A stretch of 64,000 nucleotides of DNA from an uncultured Desulfovibrionaceae bacterium (GTDB lineage: Bacteria; Desulfobacterota; Desulfovibrionia; Desulfovibrionales; Desulfovibrionaceae). The stretch is from positions 1 through 64,000 of the forward strand of contig CALUZB010000004.1 of assembly GCA_944325195.1 (NCBI GenBank), written 5' to 3'. Positions 26,734-37,504 of this stretch are shown in pieces (within the stretch, counting starts at the first letter, position 1; each line of letters starts with the position of its first letter). The notes beneath the pieces are model-generated. The model worked only from the letters and a program-made list of their open reading frames with translations. It did no database searches and was not told the origin of the DNA. Both the position numbers and the translations under genes were made by a program.

Positions 26734-27264
26734 CCTGCTTTATCTCTCCTGTTGTTTATGACCGCCAACCTGAATTCACGCCGGCAGCCGTAATCTTTCG
26801 GTCTGTAGTGTGTAAAACGTTTGCTTCTACCACGACGCACAAAATTTTAAGATGCAACGATTGAGCCACCGCCTGATGATATCTGAAAACATAAAGATTT
26901 CACAGTGTTATGCAAACATGGCCATAGTTTGATTCTTAACCCTCACCGGAATGCTTTCAATCCGTAAATGACGCCCACGCTCATTCCCGAGGCCACCGGC
27001 CCGTTATCCGGACTCACACCCGCTTCTGCCCGGCATAAAATTTTCACTTGGCAACATTGGTAATAAAGGATATTTTATTCGCCGCTGAGGGGAGAACTCG
27101 ATATGAGCAGCTACAGGCGGGAAACATCTGATTTACCGGACGCTCCCGTTTTCCACAGCACCCGCAATTCTTGCATATCCAGCCTGCACGGCTTTTCCCG
27201 GTCGGCATAGTTTTATTGCCCGCCGCTTTTACATTAAAACCTTATTTGAGAGAAAGCTTTATTT
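26734..27264. other. Intergenic region between recombinase and nrdJ
   Basis: A 531-bp gene-free stretch between divergent genes. I looked for a cobalamin riboswitch because nrdJ needs B12, and for NrdR boxes, and recognised neither. It contains scattered AT-rich patches such as AAAATTTTAAG near 26841. The recombination site of the neighbouring recombinase could lie here, but I could not identify it. Confidence 0.4.
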
Positions 27265-29547
27265 ATGAGCAACACCAATTCAGAACCGGCCCAATATCCG
27301 CCCATGCCCCCGGGCCTTGAAAAAGTGGAGATCAACCCCAACGCGGAAATCGTCCTTTCCAAGCGTTATTATAAAAAAGACGAAGACGGAAACTTCATCG
27401 AAAGCGGACGGGAGCTGTTCTGGAGAGTGGCCTCAGCCATTGCGGCCGAGGAAGCCAAGTATGAAAAATCGCCTTACAGCCCCGAGAAACTGGCTCAAGA
27501 ATTCTATGCCCTGATGACCAGTTGGAAATTCCTGCCCAATTCTCCTACCCTGATGAACGCCGGAACCGCTTTAGGCCAGTTATCCGCCTGCTTTGTACTG
27601 CCGGTTGGCGACTCGATTGAGGAAATTTTCGATGCCGTAAAACATGCGGCGATTATTCACAAATCCGGGGGCGGCACCGGCTTCTCCTTTTCACGCATCC
27701 GCCCGAAAGAAAGCCGGGTGGGTTCCACCGGCGGCGTCGCCTCAGGTCCGCTTTCCTTTCTGCGCATTTTCAACACCGCCACTGAACAAATCAAACAGGG
27801 CGGTACCAGACGCGGCGCCAATATGGGCATCATGCGGATTGACCACCCCGACATCATGGATTTCATCCGAGCCAAAGAGCGGGAGGGCGACTTCAACAAC
27901 TTCAATCTGTCCGTAGCCCTTACAGAAGATTTCATGAAGGCGGTTGAGGAAAATAAAGACTACAGCCTGATTAACCCGCAAACCGGCAAAGCGGCCGACC
28001 AGCTTAATGCCCGCAAGGTGTTTGAAATTCTGGTGCAGAAAGCCTGGGAATCGGGAGATCCGGGCATTGTGTTCATCGACCGGATCAACCGCGACAACCC
28101 CACTCCCAAGCAGGGGGAAATCGAATCGACCAACCCCTGCGGCGAGCAGCCGCTGCTGCCTTATGAAGCCTGCAACCTTGGCTCTGTTAACGTTTCCCGC
28201 TTTTTCAAGGCGCCTGAAACAGACACCGACAAAGGCTCTCCCGACGCCTGTATCGACTGGGCGGAGTTGCGCCGGGTCATTCACCTTTCCGTGCGTTTTC
28301 TCGATAACGTAATCGATGCCTCCCGCTTTCCGATTGAGCTTATTGAAGAAAACGTGCGCAAAAACCGCAAAATCGGGCTGGGTCTTATGGGTTGGGCGGA
28401 TCTGCTCTTCCTGCTGGGCATTCCCTACAATTCCGAACAGGCCATTAACCTGGCCGGGCGCATGATGAAATTCTTCCGCGACGAAGGGCGCAATGCCTCC
28501 CGAATTCTGGCGGAAGAGCGTGGGGCCTTCCCCGCTTATGCAGACTCGACATATGCCCAAACCAAACAGGGCCCCTACCGCAACGCCACTATTACCACTA
28601 TTGCCCCCACCGGCACCCTGTCCATTATTGCAGGCTGTTCTTCCGGCATAGAACCGCTGTTTGCCCTGTGCTTTGCCCGCAACGTGATGGACGGCGAGCG
28701 TCTGGTTGAGGTCAACCCCTATTTTGAGCAGGCCCTGCGTGACAGCGGCAGTTATTCCAGCGCGTTGATGGACGCAGTGGCAAGCAAGGGCAGTATTCAG
28801 GGCATGGAGTATCTGCCGGCGGAAATCCGCCAGGTTTTCGTTACCGCCATGGATATCGAGCCCATCTGGCATTTGCGCATGCAGGCGGCCTTCCAGGAAT
28901 ATACCGACAACGCCGTTTCCAAAACCGTAAACCTGCCTAACGCGGCCGGCATTGACGATATCCGGCATATTTACTGGCTGGCTTACCAATTGGGCTGTAA
29001 AGGTGTGACCGTATACCGCGACGGCTGCAAATCGGTACAGGTGCTGTATGCCGGAGAAGGCCGGAAAGCGGACGCCCCGGCCCCGGAAAAAGCCAAAGTA
29101 CGCACCCGCCCCGATGTGATTTACGGCTTTACCCAGAAAGTGGATACCGGGCTTGGGGTGATGTATGTGACTATTAACGAGGTGGACGGGCTTCCGTTTG
29201 AACTGTTCGTGACCATCGGCAAGTCCGGGCACTCCATCACCGCCAAGGCGGAAGCAATCGGACGTCTGGTATCTCTGGCTCTGCGCTCGGGTATCAGCGT
29301 CCGGGAAATAGTCAAGCAGATTAAAGGGATCGGGGGCGAACACCCCGTATTTCAGAAAAAAGGCCTGTTGCTTTCCATACCCGACGCAATCGCCTGGGTG
29401 CTGGAAAACCGTTATCTGTCCGACCAGGCGCCGATTACCGACAGCAACTCCCTGGGCAAACAGACCTGCCCTGACTGCGGCACGGAACTGGTGTTCCAGG
29501 AAGGTTGTCACCTTTGCCCGAACTGCGCCTACTCCAGATGCGGATAA
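27265..29547 (+). CDS. nrdJ: Vitamin B12-dependent ribonucleotide reductase, class II
   Basis: Reduces ribonucleotides to deoxyribonucleotides with adenosylcobalamin, with or without oxygen. It has 760 residues. The N-terminal part carries LPNSPTLMNAG, a family motif; the active-site cysteine region is NPCGEQPLLPYEACNLGSVN near residues 291-310; and APTGTLSIIAGCSSG lies near 448-462. The C-terminal tail ends with Cys pairs CPDC and CPNC, which pass electrons from thioredoxin. It relies on cobalamin synthesis or salvage, in line with cobU upstream. The GAGAGAAAG purine stretch is 7-15 nt before the ATG. Confidence 0.95.
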   Translation: MSNTNSEPAQYPPMPPGLEKVEINPNAEIVLSKRYYKKDEDGNFIESGRELFWRVASAIAAEEAKYEKSPYSPEKLAQEFYALMTSWKFLPNSPTLMNAGTALGQLSACFVLPVGDSIEEIFDAVKHAAIIHKSGGGTGFSFSRIRPKESRVGSTGGVASGPLSFLRIFNTATEQIKQGGTRRGANMGIMRIDHPDIMDFIRAKEREGDFNNFNLSVALTEDFMKAVEENKDYSLINPQTGKAADQLNARKVFEILVQKAWESGDPGIVFIDRINRDNPTPKQGEIESTNPCGEQPLLPYEACNLGSVNVSRFFKAPETDTDKGSPDACIDWAELRRVIHLSVRFLDNVIDASRFPIELIEENVRKNRKIGLGLMGWADLLFLLGIPYNSEQAINLAGRMMKFFRDEGRNASRILAEERGAFPAYADSTYAQTKQGPYRNATITTIAPTGTLSIIAGCSSGIEPLFALCFARNVMDGERLVEVNPYFEQALRDSGSYSSALMDAVASKGSIQGMEYLPAEIRQVFVTAMDIEPIWHLRMQAAFQEYTDNAVSKTVNLPNAAGIDDIRHIYWLAYQLGCKGVTVYRDGCKSVQVLYAGEGRKADAPAPEKAKVRTRPDVIYGFTQKVDTGLGVMYVTINEVDGLPFELFVTIGKSGHSITAKAEAIGRLVSLALRSGISVREIVKQIKGIGGEHPVFQKKGLLLSIPDAIAWVLENRYLSDQAPITDSNSLGKQTCPDCGTELVFQEGCHLCPNCAYSRCG

Positions 29548-29618
29548 TGTACCGGAACTTAAACCGTAACCGATACCGCGGGAAGGATTCAAATCGGCTG
29601 CTGTAAGCCAAACTGAAT

Positions 29619-30359
29619 ATGCTTGTAATTCGTCATTTATCACATAATTTCGGCCGTCACTGGACCCTGAAGAACATTTCCTTTTCCTTAAACAAAGGGG
29701 ATTTTCTGTTCCTATCCGGACCTTCCGGCGCCGGTAAAACAACGCTCTTAAAACTCCTCTACGCGGCCCTGCCTGTGCAGCGCGGTCAGGTGCAACTGGC
29801 CGGGTTCAATCTGAATGCTCTGGACTATGCCACAGTGCCCATGCTGCGCCGTCAGGTAAGTGTGGTATTTCAGGATTTCAAAATTCTCCCGGACCATAAC
29901 GTTTACGAAAACGTGGCCCTGCCTCTGGAAGTAAGAGGGTTGCCGCGTGCCGCCATTGATCGGCGGGTGCACGCCGTATGCCGGGGCCTGGGCCTGGAAA
30001 ACCGCATTTTCACCGCTTGCGGGAGCCTTTCCGGCGGCGAACAGCAGCGTGTGGCTGTGGCCCGGGCGGTGGTGGTGAACCCGCAGGTGCTGCTGGCGGA
30101 CGAACCTACCGGCAATCTGGACCCGGATCTGTCGCAACGGCTGATGGATTTGTTCATGCAGTTTCACGCCCACGGCACAACCGTGATCCTGGCCACGCAC
30201 AGCCGGGAAATTGCGGCGCGCAATCCGTCGGCAAAAATGCTCCGGCTTGAAAATGGAATGATTACCTGGGCCAACTGGCCGGAAGCGGTTACTTTCAAAG
30301 ACGCTGACTCCATTCCCGCCTGGGGAGAAGTCGGCCTGCCCAATCATCTGGAAATATAA
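29619..30359 (+). CDS. ftsE: Cell division ATP-binding protein FtsE
   Basis: FtsE is the ABC ATPase of FtsEX, which couples the division ring to septal peptidoglycan hydrolases. It has 246 residues. The Walker A GPSGAGKTT is near residues 34-42, the signature LSGGEQQRVAVARA near residue 138, and the Walker B LLADEPTGNLDP follows. The N-terminus MLVIRHLSHNFGRHWTLKNI is FtsE-like. It is followed after 15 nt by ftsX. Confidence 0.93.
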   Translation: MLVIRHLSHNFGRHWTLKNISFSLNKGDFLFLSGPSGAGKTTLLKLLYAALPVQRGQVQLAGFNLNALDYATVPMLRRQVSVVFQDFKILPDHNVYENVALPLEVRGLPRAAIDRRVHAVCRGLGLENRIFTACGSLSGGEQQRVAVARAVVVNPQVLLADEPTGNLDPDLSQRLMDLFMQFHAHGTTVILATHSREIAARNPSAKMLRLENGMITWANWPEAVTFKDADSIPAWGEVGLPNHLEI

Positions 30360-30374
30360 GCGGAGTGGAATGAA

Positions 30375-31283
30375 ATGATCCGGGTGTGGATAAGACTGAT
30401 TTTACAGGGCTTAAGAGATATGCGACGCAATTCCTGGTCGCAGTTCATGGCCCTGGGGGCAGTAACCCTGGTGGTTTTTCTCTCCGGGCTGTTCCTGCTG
30501 GTATTAAACACCCTTGACAACGAACTTTCCGCAAGCCGCGGCGATGTGGTGATCCAGGTTTACTGGCGGCAGGACGTGGAAGTGCGCACTATGCGCGCCC
30601 AATGGGAAGAGCTGGCTCATCTGCCCGGCCTGGTGAGCTGGAGCACCTATACTCCCGACGACGCCCTGGCCGCTCTGTCGAACCGTTTGGGGCAGAGTAT
30701 GGGCGTGGACGTCTCTTTCCTGAAAGGCAAAAGCCCCCTGCCCGGAACAGCCGTGCTCAATTTCCAGCCAAGAGAGGAAAACCACGAACAATGGCTTGCC
30801 GATACAGTGAAGTATCTGGAGGCCATGTCCGGGGTGGAACGGGTAGTGGCCAACCCCCTGCGGGAAGAACTGGCCAAAATCTGGAATTCGCTCAGCCGGA
30901 AAATAATGCTTCCCACTATCTGCCTGCTGGCCGGGGTGCTGGCTCTGGTGGTGGGCAACACCATTCGCCTGACCTTGGTTTCCAGGGCCGCGGAAATTGA
31001 AATTCTGCAACTGGTAGGGGCGGAAAACTGGTATATCCGTCTGCCGCTGCTCACCAGCGGCTCAAGCCTGGGGCTGCTGGGCGGGCTCCTCGGCCTGGGT
31101 CTGCTCAGCCTGGTCTATCTGCAACTGCAGGGGCTCTACCTGCCCCCGCTGGTCACTGATCTGCAGTTTCTGCCTTGGCCGCAAATTATCATCCTGACCG
31201 GCATCCCCACCCTGATGGGCTTTTTAGGCTCATACCTGGCAGTGCGCAAGCCACTGGTCTATTCCGATCCCGATTCAGACTAA
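30375..31283 (+). CDS. ftsX: Cell division protein FtsX
   Basis: FtsX is the membrane partner of FtsE. It has 302 residues, with one segment near residues 20-43, a large extracytoplasmic loop to about 175, and three more segments near 180-290, the normal FtsX plan. NPLREELAKIWNS and LQLVGAENWYIRLP match the family. It forms a two-gene unit with ftsE, and a possible terminator follows at 31382. Confidence 0.9.
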   Translation: MIRVWIRLILQGLRDMRRNSWSQFMALGAVTLVVFLSGLFLLVLNTLDNELSASRGDVVIQVYWRQDVEVRTMRAQWEELAHLPGLVSWSTYTPDDALAALSNRLGQSMGVDVSFLKGKSPLPGTAVLNFQPREENHEQWLADTVKYLEAMSGVERVVANPLREELAKIWNSLSRKIMLPTICLLAGVLALVVGNTIRLTLVSRAAEIEILQLVGAENWYIRLPLLTSGSSLGLLGGLLGLGLLSLVYLQLQGLYLPPLVTDLQFLPWPQIIILTGIPTLMGFLGSYLAVRKPLVYSDPDSD

Positions 31284-31607
31284 CCGGTTTTGAAAGACGA
31301 CGAACAGCAGGCTTCGGAAAATCGACTTTGGGGAGCCGCCCCTCACAGGCATCTGCAAGCTGACCTGTTCACCGGAATGATCCGCGCGACGCGGAAGCGC
31401 TTTTTAAGAAAAAGGGGCAGGCAATCCTCTTGCTGATATCAGGCATTTTCCAAAGCCTACGGCGCGCCGGATTTGCAAGGGCGGGCAGACCTATTTTACT
31501 GCTTCCGGATTTCTGGTATAAACGCTGCTTCAAAGGCAGTCAAAATCCTGACCACCCTTAAGCGTCAGGGCAACAATAATATTCTTGCCTGCAATAAGGA
31601 CACCTGA
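31284..31607. other. Intergenic region between ftsX and the Lon-like gene
   Basis: No gene is visible in 324 bp. A small terminator-like hairpin lies at 31382-31405. AAGGA before 31608 belongs to the next gene. No clear promoter was picked out. Confidence 0.4.
31382..31405 (+). terminator. Possible terminator of ftsEX
   Basis: CCGCG-CGA-CGCGG is a 5-bp GC stem with a 3-nt loop, followed six bases later by TTTTT. The alternative stem GCGC ... GCGC runs directly into the T-run. Short but correctly placed, 99 nt after the ftsX stop. Confidence 0.4.
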
Positions 31608-34067
31608 ATGAAAAAGAATTACGCCCTTCCCGCAAGCCACCTGCGCACCACCCTGGACCCGAACCGCGTGCCCTATGCCAGCAGCACGGAAATTCCTTCC
31701 CGCATTCAAAACGGCCTGGCCCACCACCCCCAGCCGCGGGCGCTTAAAGCCCTGGAGCTGGCCCTGCACATCAGTGATAAGGGCTACAATATCTACCTTT
31801 CCGGAAGCATAAACCTGGGGCGCAAACTGATGCTGCTGGATTTTCTTGCGCCTCGGGCCAGAAAGCAGGAAACGCCGCCCGACCTGATTTATGTGACCAA
31901 CTTTGAAGACCGCGACAGCCCGACCCTGATCAGCCTGCCCGCCGGTCAGGGCAAAAAGCTCAAGGCAGGTCTTTCCAAAGCCCTGGGTAAAGTGCGCAAG
32001 GAAATTCCCGGGCGCTTGGAGCACGATGCGTTTATTCAAAGTCGCAGCATTCTGCTTGATAAGTTCCAGGAAGACCGCAAAAAACTGTTCAAGCAAATGG
32101 ACCAGGTGGCGGAAGAGCAGGGGTTCAGCCTGGATATGGATGAACGCGGCGGGCTTACCCTTTACCCGCTGATTGAGGGCAAGCGCCTGTCTGAAGAAGA
32201 CTTTGAAAAGCTGGACGCGGATTTGCGTGACAGTCTGAAAATCAAAGGCGACCAGCTTCTGCAGGACATGGGCCGATTGATGCGCCGGCTTTCACGCACA
32301 GAGGAGGCCTTTTCCGATGGAGAGCGCGAGCTTGAGCGGGAAGTGATCAACCAGGTACTGGACCTGTTTTTGAACCCATTGGCGGATCAATTCAGAAAAA
32401 GCTGCAACAACCCGGAACTGGACAAGTATTTCGATGACCTGCGGAAGAACATTCTGGAAAATCAGGATCAGTTCGTACCCCGCGACAGCATTACACCCGC
32501 GGAAACAGGGGTTCCGCCCATACCCGCCTTCCCGGGGGAAGCTCCGGCCGCCCAACATTTAAGCGAACCCGACGTGCCCTATGAAATCAACCTGTTTGTG
32601 GACAACTCAAAACTCAAAGGCGCGCCTATAATCATTGAAGATCACCCGATGCTGACCAATCTGATGGGCTGTATTGAGCGCGAAGCGGAAATGGGGGCGC
32701 TGGTGACCGATTTCACCCTGATTAAAGCCGGAGCCGTTCACCGCGCCAACGGCGGGTTCCTGATTATCCGCGCTGAAGATATCCTGCAGCACCCGGCCGC
32801 CTGGGAAAGCCTGCTCCGGGCTTTGTCGTCGCAACTGGCCAGAATTGAAGAGGGGTCCGAAAGCAGTGAAACCACAAAAACCAAGGGGCTTACTCCCGAG
32901 CCTCTGCCTCTGAACCTGAAAGTCATTCTGGTTGGGTCAGAAGAGATTTATGAAACCCTGCTCATGGCGGACGACCGCTTTGCCAAGCTGTTTAAAATCA
33001 AAGCTCATCTCGATGAAACCACTCCGCGCAATTCCGCCGGGTATAAACTCTACCTTGCCCGTATGGCCAGAATAATCAATGAAAGCAAGCTGTTGCCCTT
33101 TACCAGGGGAGCTTTGGCCGAAATTATTGATTTCGGCTCGTTCATCTGTGAAGACCAGAAAAAGCTTTCCCTGAAATTCGGTCTGGTAAGAGAGTTGATG
33201 ATTGAGGCTTCCGCCCTGACCGTTATGTCCGGCAAAACAGAGGTGGACGAGACGGCCATCCGCGACGCTCAAGCCGCCCGCCAGTTCAGGGCAAACCTGT
33301 ATGAAGAGCATTTTCTGGAAGAATACGATCGCGAACTGATCAAAGTACCTACCTCCGGACAGGCGGTGGGCCTGGTAAACGGGCTGGCAGTAACCTGTTA
33401 CGGCGATTTTGAATTCGGACTGCCTCATCAGATTTCCTGCACCGTGGGAGTGGGTCACGGCGGCATTATCGATCTGGAGCGCGAGGCTGAGTTGTCGGGA
33501 CCCATTCACACCAAGGCGATCATGATTTTGAAAAGCTACCTGGTCAGCATGTTCGCCCGCAACAAACCGATTGTGCTTACCGGAAGCCTCTGTTTTGAAC
33601 AGAACTACGCCGGCGTTGAGGGTGACTCCGCCTCGGCCGCTGAACTGGCGGCTTTGCTTTCCGCCCTGGCGGATGTGCCCGTTAACCTTTCACTGGCCTG
33701 CACCGGCGCGGTAAGCCAGACCGGCAATATTATGGCTGTGGGCAGTGTTACCCGCAAGATTGAAGGCTTTTTCGACGTGTGTAAACGGCGCGGCCTGTCA
33801 AAAGGTCAGGGGGTGATTATGCCCAAGGACAATATCGATCACCTGATGCTTAAATCGGAAGTGATTGATGCAGTTGAAGCCGGGAAGTTCAACATTTACC
33901 CGGTTGCGCACATTTCCGAAGTGCTTGCTCTGCTCACCGGCATGTCTGCCGGAACCAGACGCAAGGACGGCAGTTTCACTCCCGGCTCGCTGTTCCAACT
34001 GGTGGACAGGCGGCTTGATCAGTTGTGCAGGCTGGCCCTCAAACATGAAAGCCGTGTCTGCAAGTAA
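31608..34067 (+). CDS. Lon-like ATP-dependent protease (YcbZ/LonC-type) with degenerate P-loop
   Basis: An 819-residue protein of the Lon-related family with an N-terminal AAA-like region, a long helical insert (about residues 120-300) and a C-terminal Lon protease domain. The catalytic Ser is in GVEGDSASAAELAAL and the Lys in VTRKIEGFFDVC. The Walker A position reads GSINLGRK at 66-73, so the usual Lys is Arg and the Ser/Thr is Lys; the Walker B region is FLIIRAEDIL. ATP hydrolysis may be weak or absent. It lacks the LAN domain of classical Lon. AAGGA precedes the ATG. Confidence 0.88.
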   Translation: MKKNYALPASHLRTTLDPNRVPYASSTEIPSRIQNGLAHHPQPRALKALELALHISDKGYNIYLSGSINLGRKLMLLDFLAPRARKQETPPDLIYVTNFEDRDSPTLISLPAGQGKKLKAGLSKALGKVRKEIPGRLEHDAFIQSRSILLDKFQEDRKKLFKQMDQVAEEQGFSLDMDERGGLTLYPLIEGKRLSEEDFEKLDADLRDSLKIKGDQLLQDMGRLMRRLSRTEEAFSDGERELEREVINQVLDLFLNPLADQFRKSCNNPELDKYFDDLRKNILENQDQFVPRDSITPAETGVPPIPAFPGEAPAAQHLSEPDVPYEINLFVDNSKLKGAPIIIEDHPMLTNLMGCIEREAEMGALVTDFTLIKAGAVHRANGGFLIIRAEDILQHPAAWESLLRALSSQLARIEEGSESSETTKTKGLTPEPLPLNLKVILVGSEEIYETLLMADDRFAKLFKIKAHLDETTPRNSAGYKLYLARMARIINESKLLPFTRGALAEIIDFGSFICEDQKKLSLKFGLVRELMIEASALTVMSGKTEVDETAIRDAQAARQFRANLYEEHFLEEYDRELIKVPTSGQAVGLVNGLAVTCYGDFEFGLPHQISCTVGVGHGGIIDLEREAELSGPIHTKAIMILKSYLVSMFARNKPIVLTGSLCFEQNYAGVEGDSASAAELAALLSALADVPVNLSLACTGAVSQTGNIMAVGSVTRKIEGFFDVCKRRGLSKGQGVIMPKDNIDHLMLKSEVIDAVEAGKFNIYPVAHISEVLALLTGMSAGTRRKDGSFTPGSLFQLVDRRLDQLCRLALKHESRVCK

Positions 34068-34288
34068 TTATATCGTAGTGAGGCCGCGCGGGCACGGCCT
34101 TACTACAGTTGCATATCTCGGCTCTGCACGCCTGTCGTCCCACCATACTGTCCAATTTCAATTTGACCACCCCGCCAATGGAGTAATAAATCCTGCAATT
34201 ACGGCCGGCTTCCCGCCGCCGCCTATTGACGGAGCGGCACGGAGCGAATATACTGTGCCCCTTCAAAGGCCGTTACGGATTGACGGAG

Positions 34289-34307
34289 CCGGACCTCATC
34301 CTTCCTT
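34289..34307. repeat. 19-bp repeat, copy 2
   Basis: Second copy of CCGGACCTCATCCTTCCTT, identical to 11652-11670. It lies 52 nt before guaB in a gene-free stretch of 292 bp that otherwise holds nothing I recognise, not even a convincing promoter or a purine riboswitch. Confidence 0.6.
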
Positions 34308-34344
34308 CTGCTTCCGGCGCCTTCCGAAAGGCCGCAACTTCTAG

Positions 34345-35820
<1,476 letters not shown>

Positions 35821-35842
35821 ACAGAAACATCAGGATTAATAA

Positions 35843-37375
35843 ATGCACAACACCGTTCTTATACTCGACTACGGATCGCAACTGACCCAGCTCATCGCAC
35901 GCCGGGTGCGCGAGGCCGGAGTGTACTCTGAAATTCACCCTTGCACCATGCCCACTGCCGATATTCAGGCGCTGGCCCCCAAGGCGATTATCCTCTCCGG
36001 CGGCCCAGCGTCGGTTCTGGAGCCGGGAGCTCCTACCCTGAATAAAGATATTCTGAACATGGGAGTGCCGATTTTCGGTATTTGCTACGGAATGCAACTG
36101 CTGGCCCATAACCTTGGCGGGGAACTGGCTACAGCAAAGAACCGGGAATATGGGCCGGCTGATTTGAAAATTACGAAACAGACCCTGCTCTGGCAAAATC
36201 TGCCCGCCGACTCCACTGTGTGGATGTCGCATGGTGACAGAGTGGCGGCCATGCCCACAGGTTTTGAGGCCATTGCTTCCACCGCTGATCTGGATATTGC
36301 GGCTATGGCGGACGAGCAGCGCAAAATTTACGGCGTGCAGTTCCACCCGGAAGTGCATCATACTGCGCACGGTACAGCCATATTGCGCAATTTTCTGTTC
36401 CAGGTGGCGGGAATAACCCCTGACTGGACGATGTCGTCATTCATTGAAGAAACAACCGAACGGGTGCGTCGTCAGGTCGGCGACAGCAACGTGGTGCTGG
36501 CCCTTTCCGGCGGGGTGGACTCAACTGTAGTGGCGGCCATGTTGCATCGGGCCATTGGCGGGCAACTGTACTGCATTTTTGTTGATCACGGCCTGCTTCG
36601 TCTGAACGAAGCTGAAACGGTGATGGACAATGCGGCCAAATACATGCCCGGCCTGAACCTGAAAATGGTTGACGCCTCCCAACGCTTCCTGGCTGGTTTG
36701 AAAGGAGTTACCGACCCGGAAGAGAAGCGGAAAATTATCGGTCGCTTGTTTATTGAAGTTTTCGAGGAAGAAGCAGGAAAAATATCCAACGTCAAGTTCC
36801 TGGCCCAAGGTACAATCTATCCCGATGTGATCGAATCCTTTGCCCCGCAAGGCACGGTGATTAAAAGCCACCACAATGTAGGCGGTTTGCCGGAGCGGAT
36901 GCACCTGGAGCTGGTTGAACCCTTGCGCGAGCTGTTCAAAGATGAAGTGCGCGCGGTAGGGCATGAGCTCGGCCTGCCCGACTCGCTGATCTGGCGGCAC
37001 CCCTTCCCGGGCCCCGGTCTGGGCGTGCGCATTCTCGGAGAGGTTACGGCCGAACGGGTGCAGGTGTTGCAGCAGGCGGACAATATTCTGATAGAAGAAC
37101 TGAGAGACTCCGGCTGGTACTCCAAGGTCTGGCAGGCTTTGGTGGTTTTGCTGCCGGTGAAGTCCGTGGGCGTAATGGGCGACGCGCGCACTTATGAAAA
37201 TGCCGTTGCCTTGCGGGTGGTGAATTCAGTGGACGCCATGACCGCCGATTGGTCGCGCTTGCCCGATGACCTGCTGGCCCGCATCTCCACCCGAATCATC
37301 AATGAAGTGCAAGGGGTGAACCGCGTGGTTTACGACATTTCGTCAAAGCCGCCCAGCACTATCGAGTGGGAATAA
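35843..37375 (+). CDS. guaA: GMP synthase (glutamine-hydrolysing)
   Basis: Converts XMP to GMP with ATP and glutamine. It has 510 residues. The glutaminase domain starts [16 protein letters not shown] and has the Cys nucleophile in [10 protein letters not shown], with HPEVHHT carrying the His. The ATP-pyrophosphatase domain has the PP-loop [10 protein letters not shown] near residue 221, and the C-terminal dimerisation domain ends with [12 protein letters not shown] terminator follows 7 nt after the stop. Confidence 0.97.
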   Translation: MHNTVLILDYGSQLTQLIARRVREAGVYSEIHPCTMPTADIQALAPKAIILSGGPASVLEPGAPTLNKDILNMGVPIFGICYGMQLLAHNLGGELATAKNREYGPADLKITKQTLLWQNLPADSTVWMSHGDRVAAMPTGFEAIASTADLDIAAMADEQRKIYGVQFHPEVHHTAHGTAILRNFLFQVAGITPDWTMSSFIEETTERVRRQVGDSNVVLALSGGVDSTVVAAMLHRAIGGQLYCIFVDHGLLRLNEAETVMDNAAKYMPGLNLKMVDASQRFLAGLKGVTDPEEKRKIIGRLFIEVFEEEAGKISNVKFLAQGTIYPDVIESFAPQGTVIKSHHNVGGLPERMHLELVEPLRELFKDEVRAVGHELGLPDSLIWRHPFPGPGLGVRILGEVTAERVQVLQQADNILIEELRDSGWYSKVWQALVVLLPVKSVGVMGDARTYENAVALRVVNSVDAMTADWSRLPDDLLARISTRIINEVQGVNRVVYDISSKPPSTIEWE

Positions 37376-37381
37376 GCAGAT

Positions 37382-37425
37382 AACTCCCGATGCCTGGAAC
37401 TGTAAGGGCGATCGGGAGTTATTTT
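37382..37425 (+). terminator. Rho-independent terminator of guaBA
   Basis: AACTCCCGAT and ATCGGGAGTT form a perfect 10-bp stem with a 19-nt loop, followed by ATTTT. It closes the guaB-guaA unit and separates it from the beta-lactamase gene. Confidence 0.8.
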
Positions 37426-37504
37426 GCAATTGAACATCGGCGTCACATTGAATAAAGTAATCATGAGGCGCTCAAAAGTCATCATTGGGCGTCCAGGTGA
37501 AATC

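Noticed and set aside
26840-27264. Possible cobalamin riboswitch before nrdJ
   Set aside because: I did not find the conserved B12-box sequence or its surrounding helices.
27742-29742. A 666-residue open frame on the minus strand opposite nrdJ
   Set aside because: It is fully antisense to a gene with clear motifs, has no family similarity, and is a common result of high-GC codon use.
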